The notes beneath the pieces were generated by a model. It ran no database searches and was not told where the DNA came from. It saw only the letters and a list, made by a program, of their open reading frames with translations. Both the position numbers and the translations under genes were made by a program. Source: Tropicibacter sp. Alg240-R139 (GTDB taxonomy: Bacteria; Pseudomonadota; Alphaproteobacteria; Rhodobacterales; Rhodobacteraceae). From it: a DNA stretch of 64,000 bases. The first letter of the stretch is position 1, and each line of letters opens with the position of its first letter. The DNA is taken from positions 318,572-382,571 of the forward strand of contig NZ_UNRA01000004.1 in the NCBI RefSeq assembly GCF_900537075.1, read 5' to 3'. Positions 16,104 to 24,598 of the stretch are shown here, piece after piece.

Positions 16104-16676
16104 ATGAAAACCACTCTGCTGGCCGCCGCCCTGGCAACTGTTGCAACCGCGGGCCTTGCGGCCCCTGAAAAGTATGTACTGGACTCCAGCCACAGTCAGG
16201 TTCTGTTTGACTACAACCACCTGGGGTTCTCGACCACATATGGCATGTTCTCGGGCTTTGAGGGCGAGATTATGTTCGATCAGGAAGACCCGGCGAATTC
16301 GTCCGTTTCCGTTTCGATGCCAGTGATGTCGATGTTCACGGGCTGGGAGCAGCGTGACGGTCATTTTATGTCTGATGACTTCTTTGGTGCAGCCGAAGGC
16401 GATCTGGTGACCTTTACTTCGACCGCCATCGAGGTGACCGGTGACAACACGGCCAAGATTACTGGCGACCTGACACTGAACGATGTGACAAAATCCGTTG
16501 TTCTGGATGCAAAGCTGAACCAAGCGGGCGAGCACCCGATGGCTGGTAAGCCTTGGGCCGGTTTTGATGCGACCACCACGCTGGTGCGTTCGGATTTCGA
16601 CTTGGGCAAGTTCGCTCCGTTTGTTGGCGACGAAGTGAACCTGAAGATTTCGGTTGAGGCGATGAAGGCGGAATAA
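16104..16676 (+). CDS. Periplasmic YceI-family lipocalin-like protein
   Basis: YceI proteins bind long isoprenoids or amphiphiles in the periplasm. The start at 16104 has GGAG eight bases upstream and a signal peptide (MKTTLLAAALATVATAGLA). The mature protein (about 170 residues) shows the family pattern: YVLDSSHSQVLFDYNHLGFS near the start, SDDFFGA, ITGDLTLNDVTKSVVLDA, and GFDATTTLVRSDFDLGKFAP. It is followed by a 14-base terminator and faces a gene encoding cytochrome b561 fused to another YceI domain, which suggests a related function in quinone or lipid handling. Confidence 0.93.
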   Translation: MKTTLLAAALATVATAGLAAPEKYVLDSSHSQVLFDYNHLGFSTTYGMFSGFEGEIMFDQEDPANSSVSVSMPVMSMFTGWEQRDGHFMSDDFFGAAEGDLVTFTSTAIEVTGDNTAKITGDLTLNDVTKSVVLDAKLNQAGEHPMAGKPWAGFDATTTLVRSDFDLGKFAPFVGDEVNLKISVEAMKAE

Positions 16677-16697
16677 TTGCCTTTCGCCAGAAACAAG

Positions 16698-16737
16698 AAA
16701 GGGCCGCCAGAAATGATCTGGCGGCCCTTTTCGTTTT
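16698..16737. terminator. Strong terminator between convergent YceI and b561-YceI genes
   Basis: AAAGGGCCGCCAGA (16698-16711) pairs perfectly with TCTGGCGGCCCTTT (16717-16730) around a five-base loop, followed by TTCGTTTTT on the plus strand. Probably bidirectional. Confidence 0.93.
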
Positions 16738-16745
16738 TGGCGGCG

Positions 16746-17969
16746 TTACTGCCCGCGCGCGGCCGTCAGGGAGATGTCAACATCCACCCCAAAGCCCAGT
16801 GACCCTTCGTCTGGCATGTGAGCGCCGACAGCAAATTCCAATCGGTTGAGCTGTAGTTTGCCGGTCATGGAGGCCGTGTCGTCTCGCACATTCAAGGCAA
16901 AGGGTAGGGTGATTGGCACCGATTGGTCTCGGATAGTGAGGGGGCCGGTGGCCTCGTATCCGGTCTCGGACTTGGTGATCTCGCCTTTGAAGGTGGCGGT
17001 TGGGAAGGCCTCGACGTTGAAGAAGTCCGCGCCCATGGCTTGATCGGTGACCGACCCCAATGTTAGCGAGCCGATGGAGATGGTGACGTCGACCGAACCG
17101 GCCGGGCCGGGGGCGGCCGGTTCGTCAAAGGTGATCGCGGCGGTCCAGTCAGAGAACGCGCCTGACACCGGGCTGCCAAATTGCTGCACAGTGATGGCCA
17201 GCGTGCCCTCGGTCACTTGCCAATCCGACTGGACGGCGTCCAGCATTGCCGCCTCGGTCGTTGCTTCGTGGTGAGCGTAAGAGCCCCGCATCGCGCCCCA
17301 GGACAGAGCAACGCCCCACAGAACCAACGCACAAAGGAGCGGCAAGAGCGAGTGTTTCTGTTGGGGGGGCTGCGGCAAGTCGGCGGAACCGGGCAACATC
17401 CGGCGCAGGGTCATGTCGCGGTCGATGACGTGGTGTTTGACGGCCCCTGCAATGTGCAGGGCCAGCGCCGCAATCAGCACCCATTGCAGTACCCAATGGA
17501 GCCCAGCAAAGAACTCAGCCACGGCAGCGTCCTTGGGGACAAACGGCAGGTTTTGACTAAAGGGCCACCAAATTGGAGCAAAGCCAGTGGTGGCGGCGTG
17601 ATGGATCCAGCCGGTTAGCGGGACAAAGACCAACGAGCCATAGAGCAACCAGTGTACGGTTTCGGCAGCCAATGCCTCGGCCTTGTGGTCGGCGTTGAGC
17701 AAGCCGGGCTTGGGCTGCGTCAACGCCCAGAGGATGCGAAGGAGCGCTACGAAGAAGACCGTGACGCCAACAGTTTTGTGGAGCGAGAAGAAGAGCGCGG
17801 CCCGTGCCACTTCGGTATCGGTGCTGGGAATGCTTGGATCAATGACCGCTTCGGCCAGGTTGTCTGCGAGCATGCCAAGGGGCAGGGCCGTCAAGATCAG
17901 CAGGGCGGTGAGCCAGTGAAACGTCTTGGCCACACCTCCGTAGCTTTGGAAGGAGTTGGAGAGGGACAT
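16746..17969 (-). CDS. Cytochrome b561 fused to a YceI domain
   Basis: The N-terminal part (about 8-195) is a di-haem cytochrome b561 of four helices, with candidate His ligands in KTFHWLTALL, FSLHKTVG, LHWVLQWV and LALHIAGAVKHH. A fifth hydrophobic segment (about 208-228, LLPLLCALVLWGVALSWG) precedes a YceI domain (about 240-405) with WQVTEGTLAITVQQFGSPV, FNVEAFPTATFKGEI and ATGPLTIRDQSVPITLPF. The YceI part would face the periplasm and may deliver a quinone-like ligand to the b-type haems. The separate YceI gene next door is convergent. The fusion is known in proteobacteria; its substrate is unknown here. Confidence 0.9.
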   Translation of the reverse strand: MSLSNSFQSYGGVAKTFHWLTALLILTALPLGMLADNLAEAVIDPSIPSTDTEVARAALFFSLHKTVGVTVFFVALLRILWALTQPKPGLLNADHKAEALAAETVHWLLYGSLVFVPLTGWIHHAATTGFAPIWWPFSQNLPFVPKDAAVAEFFAGLHWVLQWVLIAALALHIAGAVKHHVIDRDMTLRRMLPGSADLPQPPQQKHSLLPLLCALVLWGVALSWGAMRGSYAHHEATTEAAMLDAVQSDWQVTEGTLAITVQQFGSPVSGAFSDWTAAITFDEPAAPGPAGSVDVTISIGSLTLGSVTDQAMGADFFNVEAFPTATFKGEITKSETGYEATGPLTIRDQSVPITLPFALNVRDDTASMTGKLQLNRLEFAVGAHMPDEGSLGFGVDVDISLTAARGQ

Positions 17970-18154
17970 GGGGGAGTGCTCCTGTATTTTCTTGCGATCA
18001 CCCTACCTGCGATGACACCACGCACAATATGCGATGCTGCACAGATGTCGTGCCTAAACGCAGGCTCCAGTATGTTCTTGTGCATTTGCTTGTGCGGCGG
18101 GTCCGGGCAGTCTAAACCGTGCGTCAACTTTGGACAGTTCAGGACGAGATCGCA

Positions 18155-19093
18155 ATGAGCACAGCTTTTGTTTTCCCCGGTCAGGGGGCACAGACCATCG
18201 GCATGGGCAAGGCCCTGGCCGACGCCTATCCTGCCGCGCAGGCCATCTTTGACGAGGTGGACGAGGCGCTTGGGGAAAAGCTGAGTGCGCTGATCTGGGA
18301 AGGCGACATTGCCGAGCTGACGCTGACACAGAACGCGCAGCCTGCGTTGATGGCAACGTCTATGGCGGCAGTGCGCGCGTTGGAGGCTGAGGGCGTCACG
18401 ATGGGCGCCGCTTCGTTTGTGGCGGGTCACTCGTTGGGTGAATATTCGGCTTTGGCAGCGGTTGGGGCGATTTCGGTTGCCGATACGGCGCGCCTGTTGC
18501 GCACCCGTGGTCAGGCGATGCAGAGCGCCGTGCCTGTTGGCGAGGGTGCCATGGCCGCGATCCTTGGATTGGATCTGGACGCTGTACGCGCCGTGGCAGA
18601 AGAGGCCGCGCAGGGTGACGTTTGTCAGGCTGCCAACGACAACGATCCGATGCAGGTTGTTGTGTCAGGCACTAAGGCCGCTGTTGAGCGTGCGGCCGAG
18701 ATTGCCAAGGAAAAAGGTGCCAAGCGTGCCATTATGTTGCCCGTCAGCGCGCCGTTCCACTGTGCTTTGATGCAACCGGCTGCAGATGCGATGGCCGAGG
18801 CTTTGGCTAGTGTAACCGTCAATGCACCTGCAGTGCCTGTCATCGCCAATGTGCGGGCCGAGGCCGTGACGGACCCGGACACCATTCGCCAGTTGCTGGT
18901 CGAGCAGGTCACCGGTTCTGTTCGTTGGCGCGAAAGCGTACAGTATATGGCTGCACAAGGCGTAACCGAGGCGTGGGAAATCGGTGCGGGCAAAGCCTTG
19001 TCCGGTATGATCCGCAAAATTGACCGTTCGATTGCTTCGAAAGCAGTTGGTACACCCGAAGATGTGCAAAAAGTCGTCCAAAACGACTCTTGA
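18155..19093 (+). CDS. fabD: Malonyl-CoA:ACP transacylase
   Basis: FabD moves the malonyl group from CoA to acyl carrier protein for fatty acid elongation. The start at 18155 (MSTAFVFPGQGAQTIGMG) matches the family N-terminus. The nucleophile elbow GHSLGEYSA places Ser93 as the catalytic serine; the oxyanion Gln is in FPGQGAQ, and the His is in VSAPFHCALM. The length of 312 residues is normal. fabG follows 64 bases later, and acpP and fabF are close downstream. Confidence 0.96.
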   Translation: MSTAFVFPGQGAQTIGMGKALADAYPAAQAIFDEVDEALGEKLSALIWEGDIAELTLTQNAQPALMATSMAAVRALEAEGVTMGAASFVAGHSLGEYSALAAVGAISVADTARLLRTRGQAMQSAVPVGEGAMAAILGLDLDAVRAVAEEAAQGDVCQAANDNDPMQVVVSGTKAAVERAAEIAKEKGAKRAIMLPVSAPFHCALMQPAADAMAEALASVTVNAPAVPVIANVRAEAVTDPDTIRQLLVEQVTGSVRWRESVQYMAAQGVTEAWEIGAGKALSGMIRKIDRSIASKAVGTPEDVQKVVQNDS

Positions 19094-19157
19094 ATGTTTG
19101 CAATATTCACACCCCTGGCGGCATGGTTAACGCCGGGGGTGCAGGAAGGATATGAAT

Positions 19158-19895
19158 ATGTTTGATTTAACCGGAAAGACCGCCCTGATCACCGGGGCGT
19201 CTGGTGGCATTGGTGGCGAGATCGCCCGCGTCCTGCATGCGGCCGGAGCAACCGTGGGCTTGTCGGGTACACGGGTCGAGCCTTTGCAGGCGCTGGCCGA
19301 TGAGTTGGGCGAGCGCGCCCATGTACTGCCGTGCAACCTGAGCGATGCCGAAGCCGTCACGGCGCTGCCCAAACAAGCTGTGGAGGCGATGGGATCGGTC
19401 GATATTCTGGTGAACAACGCGGGTATCACGCGCGACAACCTGTTCATGCGGATGTCAGATGACGAATGGCAAAGCGTCATCGACGTCAATCTGAGCGCGA
19501 CCATGCGTCTGTGCCGTGGCGTCATGCGCCCCATGATGAAAGCGCGCTGGGGCCGGATCGTGAATGTCTCGTCTGTGGTTGGGTCTATCGGTAACCCAGG
19601 ACAGGTGAACTATGCGGCGTCCAAGGCGGGCATGGTTGGTATGGCTAAATCCATCGCACATGAGGTCGCCAGCCGGGGAATCACCGTTAACACGGTTGCA
19701 CCTGGTTTCATCACCACAGCAATGACCGACAAACTGACCGACGACCAAAAAGCTGGCCTTTTGACCAAGGTTCCTGCTGGTCGCATGGGCGAAGCTAATG
19801 AAATCGCAGCAGCAGTTTTGTACCTTGCAAGCCCCGAGGCAGCATATGTCACAGGCTCGACCTTGCATGTGAACGGCGGTATGGCCATGTTGTAG
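19158..19895 (+). CDS. fabG: 3-oxoacyl-ACP reductase
   Basis: FabG reduces 3-oxoacyl-ACP with NADPH. The short-chain dehydrogenase features are present: TGASGGIGGEIAR for the cofactor, NNAGITRDNL, and the Ser/Tyr/Lys catalytic set in VSSVVGSIGNPGQVNYAASK. The start MFDLTGKTALITG at 19158 is preferred: GGAAGGA lies seven bases upstream, whereas the ATG at 19152 directly abuts that site. The 245-residue length is typical. Confidence 0.96.
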   Translation: MFDLTGKTALITGASGGIGGEIARVLHAAGATVGLSGTRVEPLQALADELGERAHVLPCNLSDAEAVTALPKQAVEAMGSVDILVNNAGITRDNLFMRMSDDEWQSVIDVNLSATMRLCRGVMRPMMKARWGRIVNVSSVVGSIGNPGQVNYAASKAGMVGMAKSIAHEVASRGITVNTVAPGFITTAMTDKLTDDQKAGLLTKVPAGRMGEANEIAAAVLYLASPEAAYVTGSTLHVNGGMAML

Positions 19896-19925
19896 GCGCA
19901 GCGCAGGGGCAGACGGCGAAATCGT

Positions 19926-19953
19926 TTGCCTCTGCGTCCGTCTATGCTATAGG
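19926..19953 (+). promoter_or_regulatory. acpP: Candidate acpP promoter
   Basis: TTGCCT (19926-19931) and TATAGG (19948-19953) are spaced by 16 bases. A start near 19960 would give acpP a leader of about 148 bases containing GC-rich inverted repeats (for example CCCGGGACCCCGGGA near 20000). Confidence 0.4.
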
Positions 19954-20073
19954 CGGCGCATCTTTGATGGGGACGGGCGATGGGGCCGGTTCCCGCAGTT
20001 GCCCGGGACCCCGGGACCTTAACCGCCCAGTTCGGGCAAAACCAAGCCACCCCGAGCGGGCAAGGGCAGAACC

Positions 20074-20087
20074 GGGCACATGTGCCC
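20074..20087. promoter_or_regulatory. acpP: 14-base perfect palindrome in the acpP leader
   Basis: GGGCACATGTGCCC ends 20 bases before the acpP start. It could be an operator or a small hairpin near the ribosome binding site (GAGGAAT). Confidence 0.4.
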
Positions 20088-20107
20088 TGAATGAATGAGG
20101 AATTGAC

Positions 20108-20341
20108 ATGAGCGACGTCGCAGATCGCGTGAAGAAGATCGTTGTAGAGCACCTGGGTGTTGAAGAAGACAAAGTGACCGAGAACGCCTCGTTCATCGAC
20201 GATCTGGGCGCAGACAGCTTGGACACCGTCGAGCTGGTCATGGCTTTTGAAGAAGAGTTCGGCATCGAAATCCCTGATGACGCAGCCGAGACCATCCAGA
20301 CCTTTGGCGACGCAGTCAAATTCATCACCGAAGCTTCCTAA
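20108..20341 (+). CDS. acpP: Acyl carrier protein
   Basis: A 77-residue acidic protein that carries growing acyl chains on a phosphopantetheine arm attached to Ser37 in the motif [10 protein letters not shown]. Start [10 protein letters not shown] and end [10 protein letters not shown] are typical. The ribosome binding site is GAGGA before ATG at 20108. It is a separate transcription unit between fabG and a GNAT gene, with a terminator of its own. Confidence 0.98.
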   Translation: MSDVADRVKKIVVEHLGVEEDKVTENASFIDDLGADSLDTVELVMAFEEEFGIEIPDDAAETIQTFGDAVKFITEAS

Positions 20342-20362
20342 GCTTTGTCGTGAGCAAAAAAG

Positions 20363-20395
20363 CGGCGCTTCCCCGGCGGGGAGGCGCCGTTTTTC
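20363..20395 (+). terminator. Rho-independent terminator of acpP
   Basis: CGGCGCTTCCCC (20363-20374) pairs with GGGGAGGCGCCG (20378-20389), with two imperfect pairs in the middle, followed by a T-run with one C. Confidence 0.85.
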
Positions 20396-20481
20396 TTTTG
20401 CGCGGCTGAATTGCGCTTGCCCTAAACGTGTGGCGGTTGCACGGTGGGACTGAGGCAGCATCAAACAAGACCACACGCGCA

Positions 20482-21021
20482 ATGAATCGCAACATTCCCA
20501 TGATCAACACCGCCAGGGTGACTCTGAGCGGTATGAGGCCCGAGGATTTCGAACGCTTTGTCGAGATTTGGACCGATAAAGACGTCGTCCGTTTCATAGG
20601 CGGGGACGCTAGGACCCGTGGCGAGGCTTGGGATGCGTTTCTGCGCAACGCGGGACATTGGCAGATGACGGGATTTGGCCAATGGGCCATCGTGCTGCAA
20701 CGCTCGCGCCAGATGGTTGGGCAGGCTGGATTTTTCTTTAAGGACCGCGCGTTGGGTGAAGACTTTGACGTCTACCCTGAAGCTGGTTGGGTTTTGTTGC
20801 CCGAAGCACAAGGGCAAGGTTTGGGGTTTGAAGCGGTGCAGGCTGCGCACGACTGGTTCGACCGGGTCATTCCTGGTGTTCTTGTGGCAATGGTCGACAC
20901 GCGGAATCAGCCATCGGTTAAGCTGGCGCGCAAGCTCGGGTACACCTCGCTGCGGACAGCCGAGTACTTAGGGACAGAGGTCGAATTGTTTCGGCGGAAA
21001 GGGCCACCGTCACGGTCTTGA
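20482..21021 (+). CDS. GNAT-family N-acetyltransferase (RimJ/RimL-like)
   Basis: The protein is in the Acetyltransf_3 group: MINTARVTLSGMRPEDFERF at the start, GQAGFFF, and the acetyl-CoA loop EAQGQGLGFEAV followed by NQPSVKLARKLGY. The start at 20482 (MNRNIPMINTARVTL) is used; there is no strong ribosome binding site, and Met at 20500 is possible. Length about 179 residues. It lies between acpP and the HisA-like gene in the fab region; the acceptor (protein N-terminus, amine or antibiotic) cannot be told. Confidence 0.85.
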   Translation: MNRNIPMINTARVTLSGMRPEDFERFVEIWTDKDVVRFIGGDARTRGEAWDAFLRNAGHWQMTGFGQWAIVLQRSRQMVGQAGFFFKDRALGEDFDVYPEAGWVLLPEAQGQGLGFEAVQAAHDWFDRVIPGVLVAMVDTRNQPSVKLARKLGYTSLRTAEYLGTEVELFRRKGPPSRS

Positions 21022-21147
21022 AACACCCCGAGTTTCGGACGCCGCAAACAGAACGGGCGATGCCGAAACTGGGTCATAGTCCCAAGATTCTCCGCTGTAT
21101 GGTACACTCGATTAATGCGTGGCCACATTGAGCGGAGGAATAAGCTC

Positions 21148-21891
21148 ATGATGATTTACCCAACCATGGAGCTTCAGCAGGGGAAATGCGTGACCCTGGA
21201 CAAGGGGCGCTTGGATTCGGCGATGCTGTGGCATGTCGATCCGGTGGAAACCGCACGGGCCTGGGCTGCTGCGGGGGCCGAATGGATGCACCTGACCGAT
21301 TTCGATGCCATTGACGGCAGCGACGTAAATGCCGAACTGGTTGAAGAAATCATTCGTTCGGCCGGTATCCCGGTTCAGCTGGGCGGTGGCATGCGCACGC
21401 GTGATTCCATCGAGAGCTGGATCGACAAAGGCGCCGGGCGCATTGTTGTCGGTACGTTGGCGGCGCGTGATCCCGAGTTGATCAAGGAACTGGCCAAGCA
21501 CCACCCGGATCAGATCGTTCTGGCTGTTGACGTCTGGCAGGGCCAGGTGATGACCGAAGGCTGGCGCAGTTCCAGCGCATTCACGCCCGAAGGGTTCGTC
21601 GAGGCCTTTGGTGACACGCCTTTTGCGGGCATCGTGGTAACCGACATCGACAGCGACATGGACGATGTCGAGGCGCAGCTGGGTCTGATTTCCGGTCTAG
21701 CCGAAAAGTCGCGCACCCCGGTGATAGCCAGCGGGGTTGTACGCAGTGTCGATGACATCGCGCGACTGACATATTTGCCCAACATCTCGGGCGCGTTGGT
21801 CGGTAGGGCTTTGTTCCGCAAGTCCGTGGATCTGGCCGAAGCCCTGTCGGTGTCGCAACCGGGGCCGGAACCGGTGGCCGAATTTCAGTAG
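21148..21891 (+). CDS. HisA-like TIM-barrel protein with altered active site
   Basis: The 247-residue protein aligns with HisA (ProFAR isomerase): PTMELQQGKCVTL, PVQLGGGMRTRDSIESW, VGTLAARDPEL, ALVGRALFRKSVDLAEAL. Key HisA residues differ. The first catalytic Asp (D8 in HisA) is Glu8, the RDGT phosphate/substrate loop reads SDMDD (after VVTDI), and the second phosphate-binding SGG reads SGV (195-197). Asp128 in AVDVWQG is retained. The start has GGAGGAA at good spacing. It is probably a paralogue with another phosphorylated substrate, next to fabF and not in a histidine operon. Roseobacters carry such HisA relatives; none has a known role to me. Confidence 0.8.
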   Translation: MMIYPTMELQQGKCVTLDKGRLDSAMLWHVDPVETARAWAAAGAEWMHLTDFDAIDGSDVNAELVEEIIRSAGIPVQLGGGMRTRDSIESWIDKGAGRIVVGTLAARDPELIKELAKHHPDQIVLAVDVWQGQVMTEGWRSSSAFTPEGFVEAFGDTPFAGIVVTDIDSDMDDVEAQLGLISGLAEKSRTPVIASGVVRSVDDIARLTYLPNISGALVGRALFRKSVDLAEALSVSQPGPEPVAEFQ

Positions 21892-21908
21892 TCAGGAAAA
21901 ATTGCACA

Positions 21909-21981
21909 GCACCCCTTGAGGGTGCGAAAATTAGCCCAATTTGGGCGTTTGGGCCGAATTGCGCTTGTGTCAATTCGGCCC
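21909..21981 (+). other. Three consecutive hairpins between the HisA-like gene and fabF
   Basis: GCACCC (21909-21914) pairs with GGGTGC (21920-21925); GCCCAA and TTGGGC follow as a tight repeat (about 21934-21946); and GGGCCGAATTG (21951-21961) pairs perfectly with CAATTCGGCCC (21971-21981). None has a clear T-run, so this may be a processing, attenuation or Rho-dependent site in the fabF leader. Confidence 0.45.
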
Positions 21982-22052
21982 TTGCTCTTGCCCCCATACC
22001 CTTGGGCGGGGTATGAGCGGTTTTCAAAGGCAAGCAGGCAAGAGGGCAGTTT

Positions 22053-23318
22053 ATGCGCAGAGTCGTTGTAACCGGTTTGGGTTTGGTCACACCGTTGGCC
22101 AGCGGAGTCGAGGAAACCTGGTCGCGATTGCTGGATGGGCAATCGGGCGCGGGTCCGATCACGTTGTTCGATGCAGAAGCATCGGGCGTGACCACAACCT
22201 ATGCCTGCGAAGTACCGCGCGGCGATGGCACGGACGGGACATTTAATCCAAATGATTGGATGCCGCCGAAAGAGCAGCGTAAGATTGAGGACTTTATCCT
22301 CTATTCCATCGCGGCCGCTGATATGGCTGTGCAGGATGCGGGCTGGACGCCTGAAGATGAAGAAGACAAGTTGCGCACTGGCGTTTTGATCGGTTCGGGC
22401 ATTGGTGGCCTGGGCTCGATCGCCAACACGGCCAATCTGATCCGCGACAAAGGTCCGCGTCGGGTGTCGCCGTTCTTTATTCCGGGTGCGCTGATCAACC
22501 TGGCCTCGGGTCAGGTGTCGATCCGTCATGGCTTTAAGGGCCCGAACCACTCGGTTGTGACTGCGTGTTCTACTGGCGCACACGCCATTGGTGACGCAAG
22601 CCGGATCATCCGAGCTGGCGATGCGGACGTGATGATTGCGGGCGGCGGCGAAGGCTGTATCTGTGAAATCGGGATCGCGGGCTTTAACGCGTGCAAGGCG
22701 CTGTCGACCAAATATGCAGACAACCCACAGGCCGCGAGCCGCCCCTATGACAACGACCGCGACGGGTTTGTTATGGGCGAGGGCGCTGGTATTGTGGTTC
22801 TGGAAGACTATGAGCACGCCAAGGCGCGCGGCGCCAAGATTTATGCCGAGGTGCTGGGATACGGCATGTCGGGCGACGCTTACCACATCACGGCCCCGGC
22901 TGAAGATGGTGACGGTGCTGAGCGTTCGATGCGTGCCGCGCTGCGCAGTGCCGGCCTTGAACCTTCGGATCTGGATTACATCAACGCGCACGGCACCTCG
23001 ACCATGGCGGATACTATTGAATTGGGTGCTGTGGAACGTATGCTGGGTGATCACGCAGCAAACGCCACCATGACTTCGACTAAATCCGCCACGGGCCACC
23101 TGTTGGGAGCTGCTGGTGCGATCGAAGCCATTTTCTCGATCCTTGCGATCCGGGATCAGGTGGCGCCGCCAACCATCAACCTGGACAATCCTGCAGTCGA
23201 AACTGCAATTGACTTGGCACCCAATGCCAAGCGTGAGCGCAAGATTGACGTGGCCTTGTCGAACTCGTTCGGGTTTGGTGGCACCAACGCAAGCGTGATC
23301 TTCGGGAAACCTGAGTAA
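22053..23318 (+). CDS. fabF: 3-oxoacyl-ACP synthase II
   Basis: FabF condenses acyl-ACP with malonyl-ACP in fatty acid elongation. The catalytic Cys172 lies in VVTACSTGAHAIG, and the two His are in NAHGTSTMADTIE and SATGHLLGAAGA. The gene is complete (421 residues, ending SNSFGFGGTNASVIF). mltG begins in the last base of the fabF stop codon (TAATG), so both are translationally coupled. Its place with fabD, fabG and acpP suggests a fab cluster. Confidence 0.97.
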   Translation: MRRVVVTGLGLVTPLASGVEETWSRLLDGQSGAGPITLFDAEASGVTTTYACEVPRGDGTDGTFNPNDWMPPKEQRKIEDFILYSIAAADMAVQDAGWTPEDEEDKLRTGVLIGSGIGGLGSIANTANLIRDKGPRRVSPFFIPGALINLASGQVSIRHGFKGPNHSVVTACSTGAHAIGDASRIIRAGDADVMIAGGGEGCICEIGIAGFNACKALSTKYADNPQAASRPYDNDRDGFVMGEGAGIVVLEDYEHAKARGAKIYAEVLGYGMSGDAYHITAPAEDGDGAERSMRAALRSAGLEPSDLDYINAHGTSTMADTIELGAVERMLGDHAANATMTSTKSATGHLLGAAGAIEAIFSILAIRDQVAPPTINLDNPAVETAIDLAPNAKRERKIDVALSNSFGFGGTNASVIFGKPE

Positions 23319-24472
23319 TGTGGCGTTCTCTTGCCTCGAATATGCTGACCATCCTTGTGGTTGGCATGTTTCTGGTTGCGGGTGTGATCCTGTGGGGACA
23401 GTCGCAGTACACGGCCCAGGGGCCTTTGGATCAGGCGATTTGTCTGCGGGTCAAGACCGGCTCGAACATGGGGCAGGTCAGCAAAGAGCTAGAGAACACT
23501 GGCGCCGTAACTAACGGAACGATCTTTCGCTTGGGCGCAGATTACAGTGACAAGGCCAACCTGCTGAAAGCCGGTAGCTTTCTGATCAACGAACGCTCCA
23601 GCATGGAGCAGATCGTCGAGCAGATCACCAAAGGGGGTGCGAGCACCTGCGGGACCGAGATTGTCTATCGCATCGGTGTGACTCGCTTGCAAACCCAGAT
23701 CCGTGAGCTGGATCCGGGGACCGAGCGGTTCGTGGAACTGGCCTCGTTTGATCCGTCGGCCGAGGATGTTCCTGCCGTTTATGGCGAGAAACGCGCCGAA
23801 CGGGATACCCGGTATCGTATTGCTGTGGCCGAAGGCGTGACCAGCTGGCAGATCGTTGAAGGCCTGAAAGCGCTGGATGTGCTGGAAGGTAACGTGACCG
23901 AGATTCCCGACGAGGGGATGCTGGCACCTGACAGCTATGAAGTGTCGCCGGGGACGCAGCGCGGTGCAATTCTGACCCAGATGCAGGAAAAGCAAGAGCT
24001 GCGCATCAATTCGGTTTGGGAAAGCCGTCAGGACGGGTTGCCGTTGGCGACACCCGAAGAGATGCTGATCCTGGCCTCGATCATCGAAAAGGAAACCGGT
24101 ATTGCCGGGGAGCGCGGGCAAGTGGCGAGCGTGTTCACCAATCGTCTGAACCAGGGGATGAAGCTGCAGACAGACCCGACCGTGATCTATGGTGTCACCA
24201 AGGGTCAGGGCGTGCTGGGACGTGGCCTGCGCCGGAGTGAACTTCGACGTATTACGCCTTGGAACACTTATCTGATCGATGGTCTCCCGCCGACGCCGAT
24301 TGCCAATCCAGGACTTGCTAGCTTGGAAGCTGCGGTGGCCCCAGATGAGACCGATTTCATCTTCTTTGTTGCTGATGGGACTGGCGGTCATGCCTTTGCC
24401 GAGACATTACAAGAGCACAATCGGAACGTGGCCAAATGGCGCGAGATTGAAGCTGAAAGAAACAACAACTGA
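23318..24472 (+). CDS. mltG: Endolytic murein transglycosylase MltG (YceG)
   Basis: MltG is an inner-membrane enzyme that cuts nascent glycan strands and sets their length. An N-terminal membrane helix (MLTILVVGMFLVAGVILWGQ region, residues 9-28) is followed by a LysM-like and a YceG catalytic domain. The signature LILASIIEKETG has the catalytic Glu at about residue 257, and the TDPTVIYG and TYLIDGLPPTPIANPG blocks are present. The 384 residues are complete. It overlaps fabF by one base and is the last gene before the GTA cluster. Confidence 0.95.
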   Translation: MWRSLASNMLTILVVGMFLVAGVILWGQSQYTAQGPLDQAICLRVKTGSNMGQVSKELENTGAVTNGTIFRLGADYSDKANLLKAGSFLINERSSMEQIVEQITKGGASTCGTEIVYRIGVTRLQTQIRELDPGTERFVELASFDPSAEDVPAVYGEKRAERDTRYRIAVAEGVTSWQIVEGLKALDVLEGNVTEIPDEGMLAPDSYEVSPGTQRGAILTQMQEKQELRINSVWESRQDGLPLATPEEMLILASIIEKETGIAGERGQVASVFTNRLNQGMKLQTDPTVIYGVTKGQGVLGRGLRRSELRRITPWNTYLIDGLPPTPIANPGLASLEAAVAPDETDFIFFVADGTGGHAFAETLQEHNRNVAKWREIEAERNNN

Positions 24473-24475
24473 AAT

Positions 24476-24497
24476 GGGCGGCTTAGGCTGCCCTTTT
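24476..24497 (+). terminator. Weak terminator of fabF-mltG
   Basis: GGGCGGC (24476-24482) pairs with GCTGCCC (24487-24493), one G-U pair, four-base loop, followed by TTTTCCTTTC. Confidence 0.55.
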
Positions 24498-24562
24498 CCT
24501 TTCTACTTAAGAATTCCTTAATGATATCGAACGCTTAGGTGTTGCGCCTGTTGCGTGAAACC

Positions 24563-24591
24563 TTGACAGAGCGCGCTGTTTCGGCTATAGG
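24563..24591 (+). promoter_or_regulatory. Sigma-70-like promoter upstream of the GTA cluster
   Basis: TTGACA (24563-24568) and TATAGG (24586-24591) are spaced by 17 bases, a near-consensus promoter. The start would be around 24597, just before an ATG at 24599. Confidence 0.6.
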
Positions 24592-24598
24592 TTGTGTC

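Noticed and set aside
16746-17969. b561-YceI fusion as a sequencing error
   Set aside because: Both domains are complete, in one frame and joined by a membrane segment as in known fusions.
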